Positions 23,735-35,294 of a stretch of 64,000 nt of DNA are shown here, piece after piece. The notes under the pieces are model-generated. The model saw only the letters and a program-made list of their open reading frames with translations. It was not told where the DNA came from and ran no database searches. Position 1 is the first letter of the stretch, and each line of letters starts with the position of its first letter. The position numbers and the translations under genes are program-made. Origin of the DNA: Mytilus trossulus (taxonomy: Eukaryota; Mollusca; Bivalvia; Mytilida; Mytilidae); the NCBI RefSeq assembly GCF_036588685.1, contig NC_086382.1, forward strand, positions 68,917,999 to 68,981,998, read 5' to 3'.

Positions 23735-26700
23735 CTGAAATGTACAATATTTTACAATATCAATCTTCACAAACATTTTTTTAATTTTTATTTTGGCATT
23801 TGTTTCAATCCATACAGGAAATATTAAAAAGAGATTGATATCTTCTAAGATATGGAACACGAAGAACATATGGACGCCAATTCAATATCAACAATGAACT
23901 GGATATTAAGCGAAGTGATTTCTATCAATGGATGCGTCTCAATTTACAAACTCGTGATTTCAAAGAATTTGTAAGAGTTACATTTGAAGCAATTTATAAA
24001 TGTTTTGTCATTTATCTTTGGGATAGCTCGTGCTCTAGTGTTGTGCTGTTGCACCGCCACTGTGCCATGTTACATGGAGGTGCCTTCATTTGTGTTGTTC
24101 TTTATTTTGAACATAAAGTAGGCCGTTATTTTTTTCGTGTGAAATGTTTTACATTTGTGATTACGCGGCATTTTTTACTGACTATACGGCATAGGCTTTG
24201 TTCATTGTTAATGGCCGTATGGTTACACATATTTGGTAATATCTGTGTCAATTTGATGTATTGTGGAGAGTTGGTATATTGGCAATCATACAACATTTTC
24301 TTTCTATATTGACCTACCCTTATTCCTCCAAGAGTCCTTATTCTGGTCCTGTAAGTGATGTCTGCAGCCGGTACAAAACAAAGTGTGAACCAACTTTCTC
24401 CTATTCTGCTCCCAATAGTACAGACTGAACAAGGGTAACAGAAACAGGTAAACGCCACTACAAGCAAAAACACATCATGTAACATGTGTTGAAATGTAAG
24501 TGATATATATATCTCGCTCCTGAAGCAAGAGTTTCTTATATTAAACTCTTAAATAATATTGCCTCTCACAAAAGGTAACGTGGATGCCAATACAAAAATT
24601 GAAGATGGATTTATACTATGCAATGGTAGTTATACGATTGTTAAACGGTAGTTTAATCTTATGCAATAACTTAATTTTATGAAAATATATCAGTACTGTA
24701 AAAACTATGACTAATGTAGCATCCATTTTCTAATAAAGAAAAAAAATCTGTACTGTGTTGACGACAAAATCTTATCATAGGTTGTTCTATTATGGGTTTT
24801 AATGATGGTGTTTTAACTTCACAGGGAAAGAAAGATTGTGACCCTCATTTTTGTCATGTAGGACGAAAGCGAAATTATTTAGAAGCAAATCATTAATTAG
24901 ATATAGATGATGTGGTATGTGTTCATCTCTATAAAAATCACCAGTTGTGAAAGGTAAACCATTTTAGGTCAAAATAAGGCTTTCAACACGGAGCTTTGGC
25001 TGACGCAGAACAGCAAGCTATAAAGGGCAAAACCAGATTGTGTAAACAAAATTAATCAGGCAAACAAACAGTTTTAATCTACATAAAAAAGAGAAACCCT
25101 AATGAACCACATCAACAAACGACATCCACATAACAACGGGTTCTTGACTTAGTATAGGATCAAATGCAGCGATTTACAAATATTTTACAGGCGACAACCC
25201 TCACCCAAACTTGCAACAGTAGTGTAACATAACATCCTAGAAAGCCACAATTCAAATATATCACTTAAAATGGATTAATGCGGCACAATAAAATATTGAC
25301 AAAACAGGTAAACCTAGACTATCAATAAAATTGAGAAAGGAAATAGGGAATGTGTCAAAGTGACAACAACCCATCCATAGAGCAGACAACAGCCGAAGGC
25401 CACCAATGGGTCTTCAGTGTAGCCAGAAACTCCGGAACCTATAGGTGTCCTTCATCTTGCTCCTTAAGAAATATGTATACTAGTACAGTGATAATGGACG
25501 TTATACATAACTCCGAACTGAATTATACATTAGAAACTAAAAATTAAAAATGATACAAGACTGACAAAGGCAAGAGGCTCATGACTTGGAACAGGCGCAA
25601 AATTGCGGCGGGGTTAAATATGTTGATGAGAGCTCAACCTCCCTCTTTACCAATAGCCAATGTAGAAAATATAAATACAATTTGTAAATCAATGTAAAAC
25701 AAATGAGACAAAATGGCGTTAAATAATAAACATACACAGTTACCTTTACGTATCCTAATTTTGTTTCAGCAGTACGAGAAACTGTGACAGTTTACCGCTA
25801 GACTAAACACTTATCATAGGGGGTACATACAAAAAAATCTTGAACCAAGATATAACGCAAACCAAGCAAACATTAAATAACAAAAATACAAATCAACACG
25901 AAAGTACGACTTGGGAGAAATAAATTCATATCTGTATATATTTAAAAAAAAAAAAAAAAAAAAGATATTCCCAAGAATTATTCTTCGGCAGAAATTGGTC
26001 AGTAAGATTAATGCAGCAGCACAAATCTTTGTAAAATCTGTTATCATAAAATTTCATTATTAACCGTCAATAGGGCATCCATGTAAACACGGTTATTTCG
26101 AACCAATGATAAAGTTGTAACTAAAGCACGGCCGACACTCGGCTAACCGAGAGATAGGTCGGTTAATATATATTGAGTATACGGCTATATCGGCGGTGGG
26201 TCTGTTAATCGGGTTGGTTATACTTCTGTTAAGAGTAAAACTCACAATTTAATGTTAAACTCTGTTAAATATACAGATATTTTGGCACATTATGAGAATC
26301 ACAGCAAAAAAAGAAAAGTGTCTGACAAAATGATATCTATCATAGAACATTTTCCACCATTAAAAAAAACGCATAGCCTGCGCAATTTCAAGTAAAACGA
26401 AAAGGCGTCGCGCAAGTATGTGGTTTTTATGCTTGTACGCATAGCAATATTTTAGATAAAAGGCCAAAAACCATTTTTAGATATGATTTAAAGAACACAA
26501 AGTAGTAGTTTGGTTCTAAAAAATCAATTGTCATTGATAAATATTTCATAATTGTTATATAAGTTGAGTTATACCACATTTTAATGAATATTAGGGGAAT
26601 ACAGTCTGTTAATGGGTTGGACAATTTAAATCGTGTCAGTTAAGAGTTATTTAGCCACGACAATAGTCTTACTACCTTGAGTTTATATTTTCACACTGAA

Positions 26701-29311
26701 AAAGATGAGATGTACTTATGACGAAAAAATTACAATACGGTGCAACAGTATCCTTATAGAAAGAGCACTTTTATTTAAAAAAAATTTTCTCTGCATTTCA
26801 TTAAAAGGGTGTGTCACTTCTGACAAATAAGCGTTATATTGACTGATTGGCCGCTCGAATTCGCATGCATTTGTTATTTACGCCAAGTTATCAATCAGCC
26901 TTATTTTTTTGTCTGTTCAAAGTCTGTAACATCTATGAATCTGTCATGTGTTGCAATTCAGCTGGTTAAATTACATGCGTTTTCTTTGGAATACTAAGGC
27001 TTTTCTACCTCATAGATAACCTTATGCTGGCGTCACACATTGGCGGACAGACCAGCGTGCACAAACGTACAGAGAAAACTGACAAAGTCGGTATACGTTA
27101 GTTGCACGCAATAGGAACGCTTAGCAATCGTTCAAAGCGCGTTGCATAAGTTTGAAGTACGTCGAAATACAAAGGTAAAATTGAGAAAGGAAATGGGGAA
27201 TGTGTCAAAGCGACAACAACCCAACCATAGAACAGGCAACAGACAAAGGCCACTAATGGGTCTTCAATGTAGAGAGAAACTCCCGCACCCGTAGGCGTCC
27301 TTCAGCTGGCCCCTTAAAAATTATACATACAAGGACAGTGATAATGGACGTCATAATAAACTCCGAATTAAACACAAGAAACTAAAATTAAAAATTATAT
27401 AAGACTAACAAAGGCCAAAGGCTCCTGACTTGGGACAGGCGCAAAAACGGGAGGCGATAAACATGTTTATGAGATATCAACCCCCCTCTATACCTTTTTC
27501 AACTTTGATTTTGGTCGATTAAACATTTTTCGTAGACGAAATGCGTGTCTGGCGTAAATATAAGGCGCAAATATCAAATTTCAATATTGGTATCTATGAG
27601 GAGTTTATTTCCGGTATGTATTTTCCTTTGTACCGAGTCATCATTCTCATTTTCTGCCGCCTAAGGAAATGTCTGTACCAAGTTCTAAACCGTGGTTCTA
27701 AACAAGAAATAGACATTAGTAAGTTTTTTTATATTAGTGTTGGGTGCTGATTTAATGTGTAACAACAAGACAATTTTATATTCCTGTAAATCACAATAAA
27801 TGCATACTATTAATTTTATTTTTCGAGTAATGATGTATTCCTATGATATCGTTAGTCATTTAGCCGACTCGCAGTCCGCAAACGTGCTTGTTTTTCTATC
27901 GAGTGACCTTCAAGGTGGTGTAGAGAAAGGTTGATGTTGAAAGGTTTGTCTATTATATTTGTTTGTATTATATGTTTGAAACATATTTCAGTTCATTTGA
28001 TAAAAAAAATCAAAACATTACGAAGTTTATCTCTGATTTATGTACTTGTTAACTATGTAAATGACAAATTGGTGCAATTCATATCAACGAAACATAATCC
28101 ACATGATATATGCGACCATTCTTTGATGAAATTAATATTACTTTGATTTAACACTTTTTTAAATTATTTCTATCAATTTTCAGATTCCATTGTCTAAACT
28201 TATGTTTCATTGTTTATGTGTTGTTTCCATTTATTCTAGCCACTAATATTGGGCCTATCTCTTTATTCAGATAACACCCCATATAGCAATTAAATTATAC
28301 TTGTAATGTCATTCATAACTCTTAATAGACCAATTAACAGACCGAGTTTTATACATCCGACCAATTAACTGACCATATTTTTATAAAAAAAATGATTTAT
28401 GTCACCAAAATACCGTTTTTCGTGTAGATTTTTCACATATTGATGTTAATATGGTAAACAAACATAATGCCAGTCTTTTTTCGATGTTCAAAAGATTGCA
28501 TGCAAGTAAACTCAACCAACTTGTCATTTTTGTGTACATTGTGTGTGTGTAAAATGTGTATAAATTTACTGATGAGTAACTCGCCTTTTCATTTTATAGA
28601 TCGTTTATTGAAGCTAGAAAAAAAATAATCACACCCCTGGATTCAGTACTCCAAATCATTTTGTCAGACATGAATAGTTTTTATGATATAAATATAACTA
28701 AAAAGTTATACAATGAAACAGGCTGACCTTGCACTGATTTTCACGATAACACCTGATTAACAGACTTTAGCCAACCCGATTAACAGACCCACCGCCGATA
28801 TAGCCGCATACTCAATATAGATTAACTGACCTATCTCTCGGTTAGCCGAGTGTCGGCCGTGTAAAGAGGCATATTAAGTTTTCAGGTATTTAAACCTTTA
28901 ACACAATTAGTTGACTATTCATCCTCGAACCAATATAGTCATGTTCATACCAAATATTAGGAGTTGTTCAGACCACAGTTGGTTATTATTTTTTTTTAAC
29001 CTTTGGTGATTGATTAATTATTCTTGTTGTCTCCTTTAGGTTTTTCAAAACAAGTTGTGTGTTGTAGTTGTATATATTCAGACATATCCATGATCATAAG
29101 TTATTAACTTACTGCTTCCGATATCATCAGAACAATCTAAGAGTCCACTTGACCACTCTCTGGTTCCCTGTACAGTACCAACAAGTAATGGATTAGTGGG
29201 AACACTTGGTTGGTTAATGATCACAGTGGTATGCTGTTGCTGTTGTGGGGCCTGGAACTGACTCGACTGTTGTGGAGGAGAGGTCATTGCATATCCTTGA
29301 TTTTGGGCCAT
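23642..29311 (-). CDS. PLAC8/cornifelin-family gene C (three coding exons, large intron 1)
   Basis: Third array member, 143 residues from exons 29311-29113, 24457-24318 and 23734-23642 (432 nt, open). The N-terminus is Gln/Pro/Ser-rich, GTREW is at 49-53, then SSGLLDC. Exon 2 has a changed Cys pattern (CFCYPC; GESWFTLCFVPAAD). In exon 3 a Cys retained in A, B and D is Phe (GDMFSDC), while VTCCPACAACQEQREL is kept. Intron 1 is 4655 nt and holds a 2.7-kb transposon with inverted ends plus nested repeats; intron 2 is 583 nt. AATAAA lies at 23452-23447, 190 nt past the stop. As in B, an AATTTCAG upstream of the ATG looks like the acceptor of a 5' UTR intron. Confidence 0.84.
24085..24314 (-). repeat. 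R3 dispersed repeat abutting exon 2 donor of gene C
   Basis: Same orientation and the same junction as in gene B: the repeat starts directly after GTAGGTC. Diverged from the B copy but recognisable through GTCAATTTG.TGTATTGTGGAGA-type segments and GCATAGGCTTTG.TCATTGTTAA. Confidence 0.7.
24318..24457 (-). CDS. Gene C exon 2
   Basis: 140 nt, acceptor TTGTAG^TG, donor AGG^GTAGGTC. The split codon gives Met instead of Ser/Cys. Ends in YRTRIRTLGGIR. The central cysteines are partly replaced by Trp and Phe. The intron past the donor is an R3 repeat from its eighth base. Confidence 0.85.
25325..25660 (+). repeat. R2 dispersed repeat (CAAAGTGACAACAACCC family)
   Basis: Starts AAATTGAGAAAGGAAATAGGGA, then GGTCTTCAGTGTAG, GTGATAATGGACGT, ending GGTTAAATATGTTGATGAGAG. 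It lies in intron 1 of gene C. Other copies: 27175-27495 (plus), and minus copies at 10385-10565, 52020-52215 and 57475-57785; a fragment is at 23195-23335. Confidence 0.8.
26127..28861. mobile_element. 2.7-kb DNA transposon with 91-bp inverted ends, inside intron 1 of gene C
   Basis: The left end starts CACGGCCGACACTCGG and runs to about 26217; the right end is its reverse complement, about 28771-28861. By eye I count three mismatches in 91. Both ends are flanked by TAAAG (26122-26126 and 28862-28866), a 5-bp target duplication. No transposase frame is visible, so it is non-autonomous. Sub-terminal CTGTTAAT/GTTAACTG motifs recur inside both ends. R2 and R1 repeats have inserted within it. 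Termini beginning CAC with a 5-bp duplication are compatible with Transib-type elements, but the rest of the end does not match the Transib consensus I know, so the superfamily is open. Confidence 0.75.
27175..27495 (+). repeat. R2 copy nested in the 2.7-kb transposon
   Basis: Closely parallels 25325-25660, only 1.5 kb away in the same orientation. It is followed directly by a partial R1 copy (27490-27610). Confidence 0.8.
29113..29311 (-). CDS. Gene C exon 1
   Basis: 199 nt, ATG at 29311-29309, donor GCA^GTAAGT, phase 1. Starts MAQNQGYAM, close to gene D (MAQNNQGYGM), then a QAPQQQQ stretch, HTTVIINQP, NPLLVG and GTREW. The shared start with D suggests this is the ancestral N-terminus. Confidence 0.87.
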
Positions 29312-29329
29312 ATTTAGTTTCAGCGATTT

Positions 29330-32300
29330 TTTTTTAAATCTGAAATTATTAACAGTAAAATAAGTGCTCTTTCATATGTATGAGTAACATGAGGCTTATA
29401 TTGACAAAAATATGTTATTAAAAAACCCAGACAGCTCCATAGTGTAAAGACAAAGTCCAAAGTACAAACAACAGCCTAAAATGAAGCAGACCAAAAAAAC
29501 ACCGCTCATGATGTGGCAAATAAAATCGTGTGCCCTCCTTTGGCAAAAATATTAGGACACAATGACGTGATTTATGTTTCAGTGGCATCATCTTCTGCTC
29601 ATTCGATAAATGTTTAATATTGTAATAGATCAAGACCAACACTGATGGATAAATAGTGTATGGTTTCAGTAATACATTCGATGAACATGTATTTCTAGTA
29701 AAACTTAATTTTGACAATAAGTTAATATCTTCACAATATAGGAGAAATATTATTCAAAGTACCAACTACACCAGATGTGCATTTCGACAATACAGGTGTT
29801 TCCTTAAAAACAGGTTTTCTACATAAAGCAATGTATGCTACAAGTCAATAATATGTCAGTTGTAATCCATTCCAATTGTGTGTCTAATTTTGCCATTTGA
29901 TTAGGGACTTTCCGTTGATGATTTTCCTAAGTTTGAGATGAACGTGTTTGTGGTTTCCTTACATGAATAGTCGTTTTACAATAAGCCAACTAAAATCTGA
30001 TAAGAGTACCTCAAATATAAGCAACCCCGATCAATGAATCCACACTAGTTGCAAGTTATCTCATTAGAAATCAAACTGCATCCTATATTTGATAATGGAC
30101 TCACACAAATGATTGATGATTTTTTTTTTAGACATGACAATAATACTTAAATAAAAGTCAACATTGATTACTTAGTATAAAACTAATTACGAATAATATT
30201 TTATTATCTGGTAGACTAAATTAATTTTAAAGATTTAAAGATTTAAAGACTGTTATATGTTATGGTATTGGGTAAGCCATATTATACAAACGAGAATCAG
30301 TATTTTATGTTCATTACTGTAGTACAAATAACTGGCTAAAAATCTATAAAATAATCCAATCTACACCCAAATTCGTTTTTTTCATTTGCCTTAATATGCG
30401 TTTTTATGACATGAACACATACTAGACTTATGTTATTGAAATTTGGTATAAGGTATTCAAATATAGAGTGTTTTTATATTTACCCTACAGGTAGTCAAAT
30501 ATAAGCAGTATCTAATTGTGAGAAAGAAAGAGACTAGAATAAACATATTTTAAAGATCAACATTGTAAGCGTAACCTTATTGACGACCTGTAAGCTAGAT
30601 AAACGTGTGTGACGTTTACAAGGTAAAGGGTAGCAAAACGTATATGGCTTATTTTGACCGACCTCTCATGTCAATAAATAATCAAGAAATATACCCAGCG
30701 GAATATAATAAACTTTTATATGAAGCAAGTGCTCAACCTGTTATGACACAACATACTAAAATCAGTGATATAATATTCAGATAAGTGATAGGGACAAAAT
30801 CTACAATTTAGCAGGCTGGAGTACTTTTTTTTGCTATATTAATTTTGCAAATATTGAAAACATATTTTTTTTTTAAATGTGATGGATTTCCTGTTTTCGA
30901 TTAACACCATTAATGAAAAGAGGCTCACGGGAGGATGCTCAATAATGTTTTGAAATGCAAATTAAAAACCACAATAGATCATAGAATTCAATCAAGATGA
31001 CTCACTCCCACGAACTTCATTATACACTTTAATAAAAGACAGTGTTTTTATTTTCTTATATGATTAAAAAAAAAATGAGACTGTTTGTTCTTGTATGCTA
31101 TAGACAATAAAAAATAACCTATTTCAAGGTTTACTTTCTGTTTGATCGATATCAAAGTCATCTTTCTATGTCCTTCCTATAATTTGCACAAACAACTTAA
31201 AATAAAATTTAACAAAAAACTACGTTATGCATACATATGTATTGTAAGTACTGATACGGCTATTCTAATTGGAATTTGTTTATAAATAATTAAAATATAC
31301 TAGAATGGGCTTGCTTGTTTATATTCAAATAACCATGCACCGCTATAAACAATCCTAAATATAATATGACACATAATGCATCATACCACTATCTCATAAT
31401 ATAAAAATAGATAATGACGTAAAACAAACAGGTATTTAAATAACGAAACAAACATAAATAGCATAAGGGGTAAACGTTTGAGTAAGATGAGGTATACATA
31501 TGGTTTAATTTATATAAGTTTTATTTAACATTGATCATTAATTCACAATTATCAATATGAAGTAAAATATAATAATGTAAGAATATATTTCTAGACATAG
31601 TAATTGATTATCAGGTAGCCATAATTATTTGATTGGCAAACAGCACCTAATATGATTAAAAAAGAAACCGCTTTGGTTTTTTTTCAGAAACTTATTTATA
31701 AATACAACCTTATCAAATATTATTTAATGTTTAATATATTCTATGGTTATACGATGTTTAGTAAAAATTCCAAAAAGAAAAACAACCTGAAGATATATTT
31801 GAAATTTTATTAGTCTTTAGTTTTACCATTTAGCTTTTCTTCTCTGCTTGGGATGGGATTGAGTAATGAGCTAAAAGTCATTGATAGAAAGGATTTTTGT
31901 GTTTCATTCATGTAAACAACTTAAACCAGGAAGTAAAAATCTATATTTGGAATGGTCTATATTTAGAACTAGTAGTACCTTTTCAAAAAGCTAAAGTGGC
32001 CATCATTTTTATGAGCCTTACGTTTACTAGACGACTGAGTTTCTCAAACACATTAAGGACTTTATTTGCGGTCGGTCTGTTGCCTTTATTTAAACTTAGT
32101 TAATAGTTCGGGTCTATTGTATGCTACAAAGATATTCAATAGCCTATGCAGTCAAGGTAAAATATGGAAAGATACATATAGATTGTTAAAAGATATAAGA
32201 CTATGTGATAAAGTGTCAACCTCCAATGAGGACCCTTTACTCACACCGAATAAGACTACAGGGGGCACCAAAATGAGTAATGTTAAAGAATAAAAGCAGG

Positions 32301-34360
32301 AATTCCAACTGTTGTATCTATATATAAAAATGAGAAATGAGAAGCATCAACAAACGGGCATACCTATAAAAATTAAATTGAGTGGAGAATGTCGTATTGG
32401 ATGAGATGCTGTGATAGGATCAGTTTTCTCACATTTTGTGTACACTGTTACACTTCTTTATAAATGATCGTCCAAAGAATGTTCTTTTTGTATGTGTACA
32501 TGAAGTCGTCAGACATTTTCGACTCTATTCGTGCATGATTTAAAGTAAGCAAGAAAAAATGACGTCATAAAAAGTAAAGTCACAACATTATTGAACACAG
32601 AGGAAAATCAAAACGGGAATTCCATACGGCAAACTTGGTTCAAAAATTTTCAAATGTAGGAAATGGTGGATTGAACCTGGTTTAATAGCGCTAAACCTCT
32701 CACTTTATACGACAGTCTCAACAAATTCCGTTATATTTATATGATGCATGAACGTCTTTATAAAAATAATTACTAACCAACCGGTTAGGGAAAGGTAGTG
32801 TTTGCTAATAATTCGAGAGAAATAGATATTTAAATGCATTAGTCAGAAAAGAAAAAGAAAGAAAAACCACAACAATACAAATGACAGTTACAAACAACTA
32901 CAAGGAACATTCAAGACTGATAGGCACGATTTTCACTAAATCCTGGGTTGATAAATCTCGACAAAAATTCAAACTAGCTATTTAATTCATTATATTATTT
33001 TAATAGGAGCTAGCAAAAGATGTCATCATACCTATCATGTAGCGCATTGAACTTCATCAATCACGCGTAGGATGGCAAGAGGAAACTGAATTTTCCATTG
33101 AAGAATATAAATAGAAAGAGCAACAACTTAGTGGTAAGGGTATTTATAACAGTTTTTACCATTGTTGATAATGATGTATATGGTTTAAACATCGGCAAAC
33201 TACTGTTGCTAACATTGAGATATATTCGTAAATTCATAGATAACTATGTAAGACAGAGACGCAAAGCAAAGCATCAAATTGATAACTTATAACTATAAGT
33301 ACTAGTCGAACGCAAACTGAAAATCCCCAAAACAAACAAAAAAATATCAAAAGACAAAAAATAGTTTATCAAATATAACACAACATGCTAAATATAGAGC
33401 ATCAATAACCGTACCGAAAAAAAATTACGTGGGTGATGCATGATCTCATTTGATCGGGAGTGTAACGCATATTCTGAAAAACAATTTCCCCAATTACGTG
33501 GTTCATGAAAGTTAGTGAGAGGTCAACAATGTTTAGAAAATTTTCCAGAATTGTTCAATACATGTAGTTGAGTCAGTAATAGTAGAAGCGGTCAAAGCCA
33601 CTTAAATGCATAACACATAAACATAACTTGTCTAATTACAAACAATGATATGTTCAAAATTGTATATATCTCCTACGAATGAACAGAACTATAAATCAGT
33701 GAGGTATTTCAATTGAAAGGATTGTAGATTTTTTTTAATTTGTTTGTTCGTATTTCGCATTGTTACAATCTTGGAATAAGAATATTTATGAAATTGTTGT
33801 TATTGATTTGAAAGCAAAATATCGTGTATCATATAACCATTCATTACCTGTATAGTAAAAGTATCTTTTTTATATTTCTATTTGCAGTAAGGAGCCTGAT
33901 GGTCATGAGCAGAAGTGACTCAAAGTAAGATTTATCAAAACACAAAGGAAACCCATATTCATTGTATATATTAGGTACATTCATATGCATAGATAATGCC
34001 TAACATACAAGTATGACGTATTATATCAAAATCTTCCAAATCAAATGCAGATATGAAAAGAAAAGCAAAACATTTTGTTGGAAAAAAAATCCTATGTTAG
34101 TACATTGATATTAGTATATTGGTGTTCAAAGGCACGAAAATGAAATGTCCTATACCAGGAGGAAAACGTTAAACATTTTGGCCACGAACATCACTGAAAA
34201 GACATGTATTGTCGAAATGCGCATCTGATGCAGGAAAATTGGTACCGTTAATGTTATTGCATGTCTTAATTGTATTACAAAAGTAACAAATTTACTGCAC
34301 TTTATCAAAATTATATTTACGCCATTGGATTTGAGAATTAAAATTATCAATATAGAATCG
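29330..34360. other. Intergenic stretch upstream of gene C
   Basis: Holds the expected promoter and 5' UTR region of gene C (no core promoter could be placed) and R5 pieces at 29760-29990 and 32545-32760. Otherwise AT-rich sequence without a recognised gene. Confidence 0.45.
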
Positions 34361-34960
34361 CCCTAATATAATAAAGGCAAAAGCAGTATACCGCTGTTCG
34401 AAATTCATAAATCGATCGAGAAAAAACAAATCAGATTTACAAACTAAAACTGAGTGAAACACATCAAATATGAGAGGAGAACTACGGCACAACAGAAATA
34501 CAACACTTAATTATAACACCTATATAAACGAACTATAATATAACACTGGCCATGTTCTGACTTAGTACTGGACATTTTAAGTAAACAATTGTGAGTTGGA
34601 ACTAATTTTGCGGCTAGCTAAACCTCATGCTTATTTGGCAATGTTAGACAACATTACATGACAGGGCTACAGTTCAAATAAATACAGGAACATTGAGGAT
34701 CAGGCTTATAATGTAATACACTATAAGTGCGTTCCATCTTCCTAAGACTCACCAGTGACGCTCATATAAAAAAAGTAAAGAAAGCAAAACAAGTACAAAG
34801 TTATAGATCATTGGTGACCGAAAATTCTAAAGATTGGTGCTAAATACGGCTAAGATTATCTATGTCTGGGATAATTCGGCATAATAATTTTATTATTTGT
34901 CAAAATAAGGGTACAGCAGTTGATGTTGTTGTATTATATTTCACACTCTCTTAGTTGCAA

Positions 34961-35294
34961 ATGAAGGCAGGAATTGATGAAAGAACGGAAACGAGCAGGA
35001 ACGGCTATGATCTTACTGATGGGGATATAGATACAGCGGACAATTCAAAATGTGCACTTCAAAGATATTCAAAACGTTTTTCATACATTAATTATAGACT
35101 TAATACGTTTCACAACTGGACACCAACTGTTAATATGTGGCCAAAGCATCTCGCAGAAGCTGGGTATATACTTGTTAATGGAAATATAATTCAGTGTTAT
35201 GAGTGCGCTTCAATATTAGAAGTGGGTAGCATTCACGGAATTATAAATCCTTTAGAAATACATCACCGAACTTCTCCATTCTGCAAATTCATAC
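34961..35294 (+). CDS. BIR exon of the IAP-like gene
   Basis: The open frame extends back to a TTG at 34955, but that is exactly the first base after a likely splice acceptor. The first ATG is 34961, so that is taken as the start, unless an upstream coding exon joins in frame. Ligand spacing is C-x2-C-x18-H-x6-C, close to the BIR norm. The exon ends at GTGAGT. Confidence 0.78.

Noticed and set aside
23932-24312. Longest open frame in the window (126 codons, plus strand)
   Set aside because: Runs antisense through the R3 repeat in intron 2 of gene C and stops at the exon-2 donor; it is a shadow.
32066-32293. 75-codon frame with low repeat content
   Set aside because: No ATG within a plausible context, no recognised motif, no flanking splice signals that extend it.
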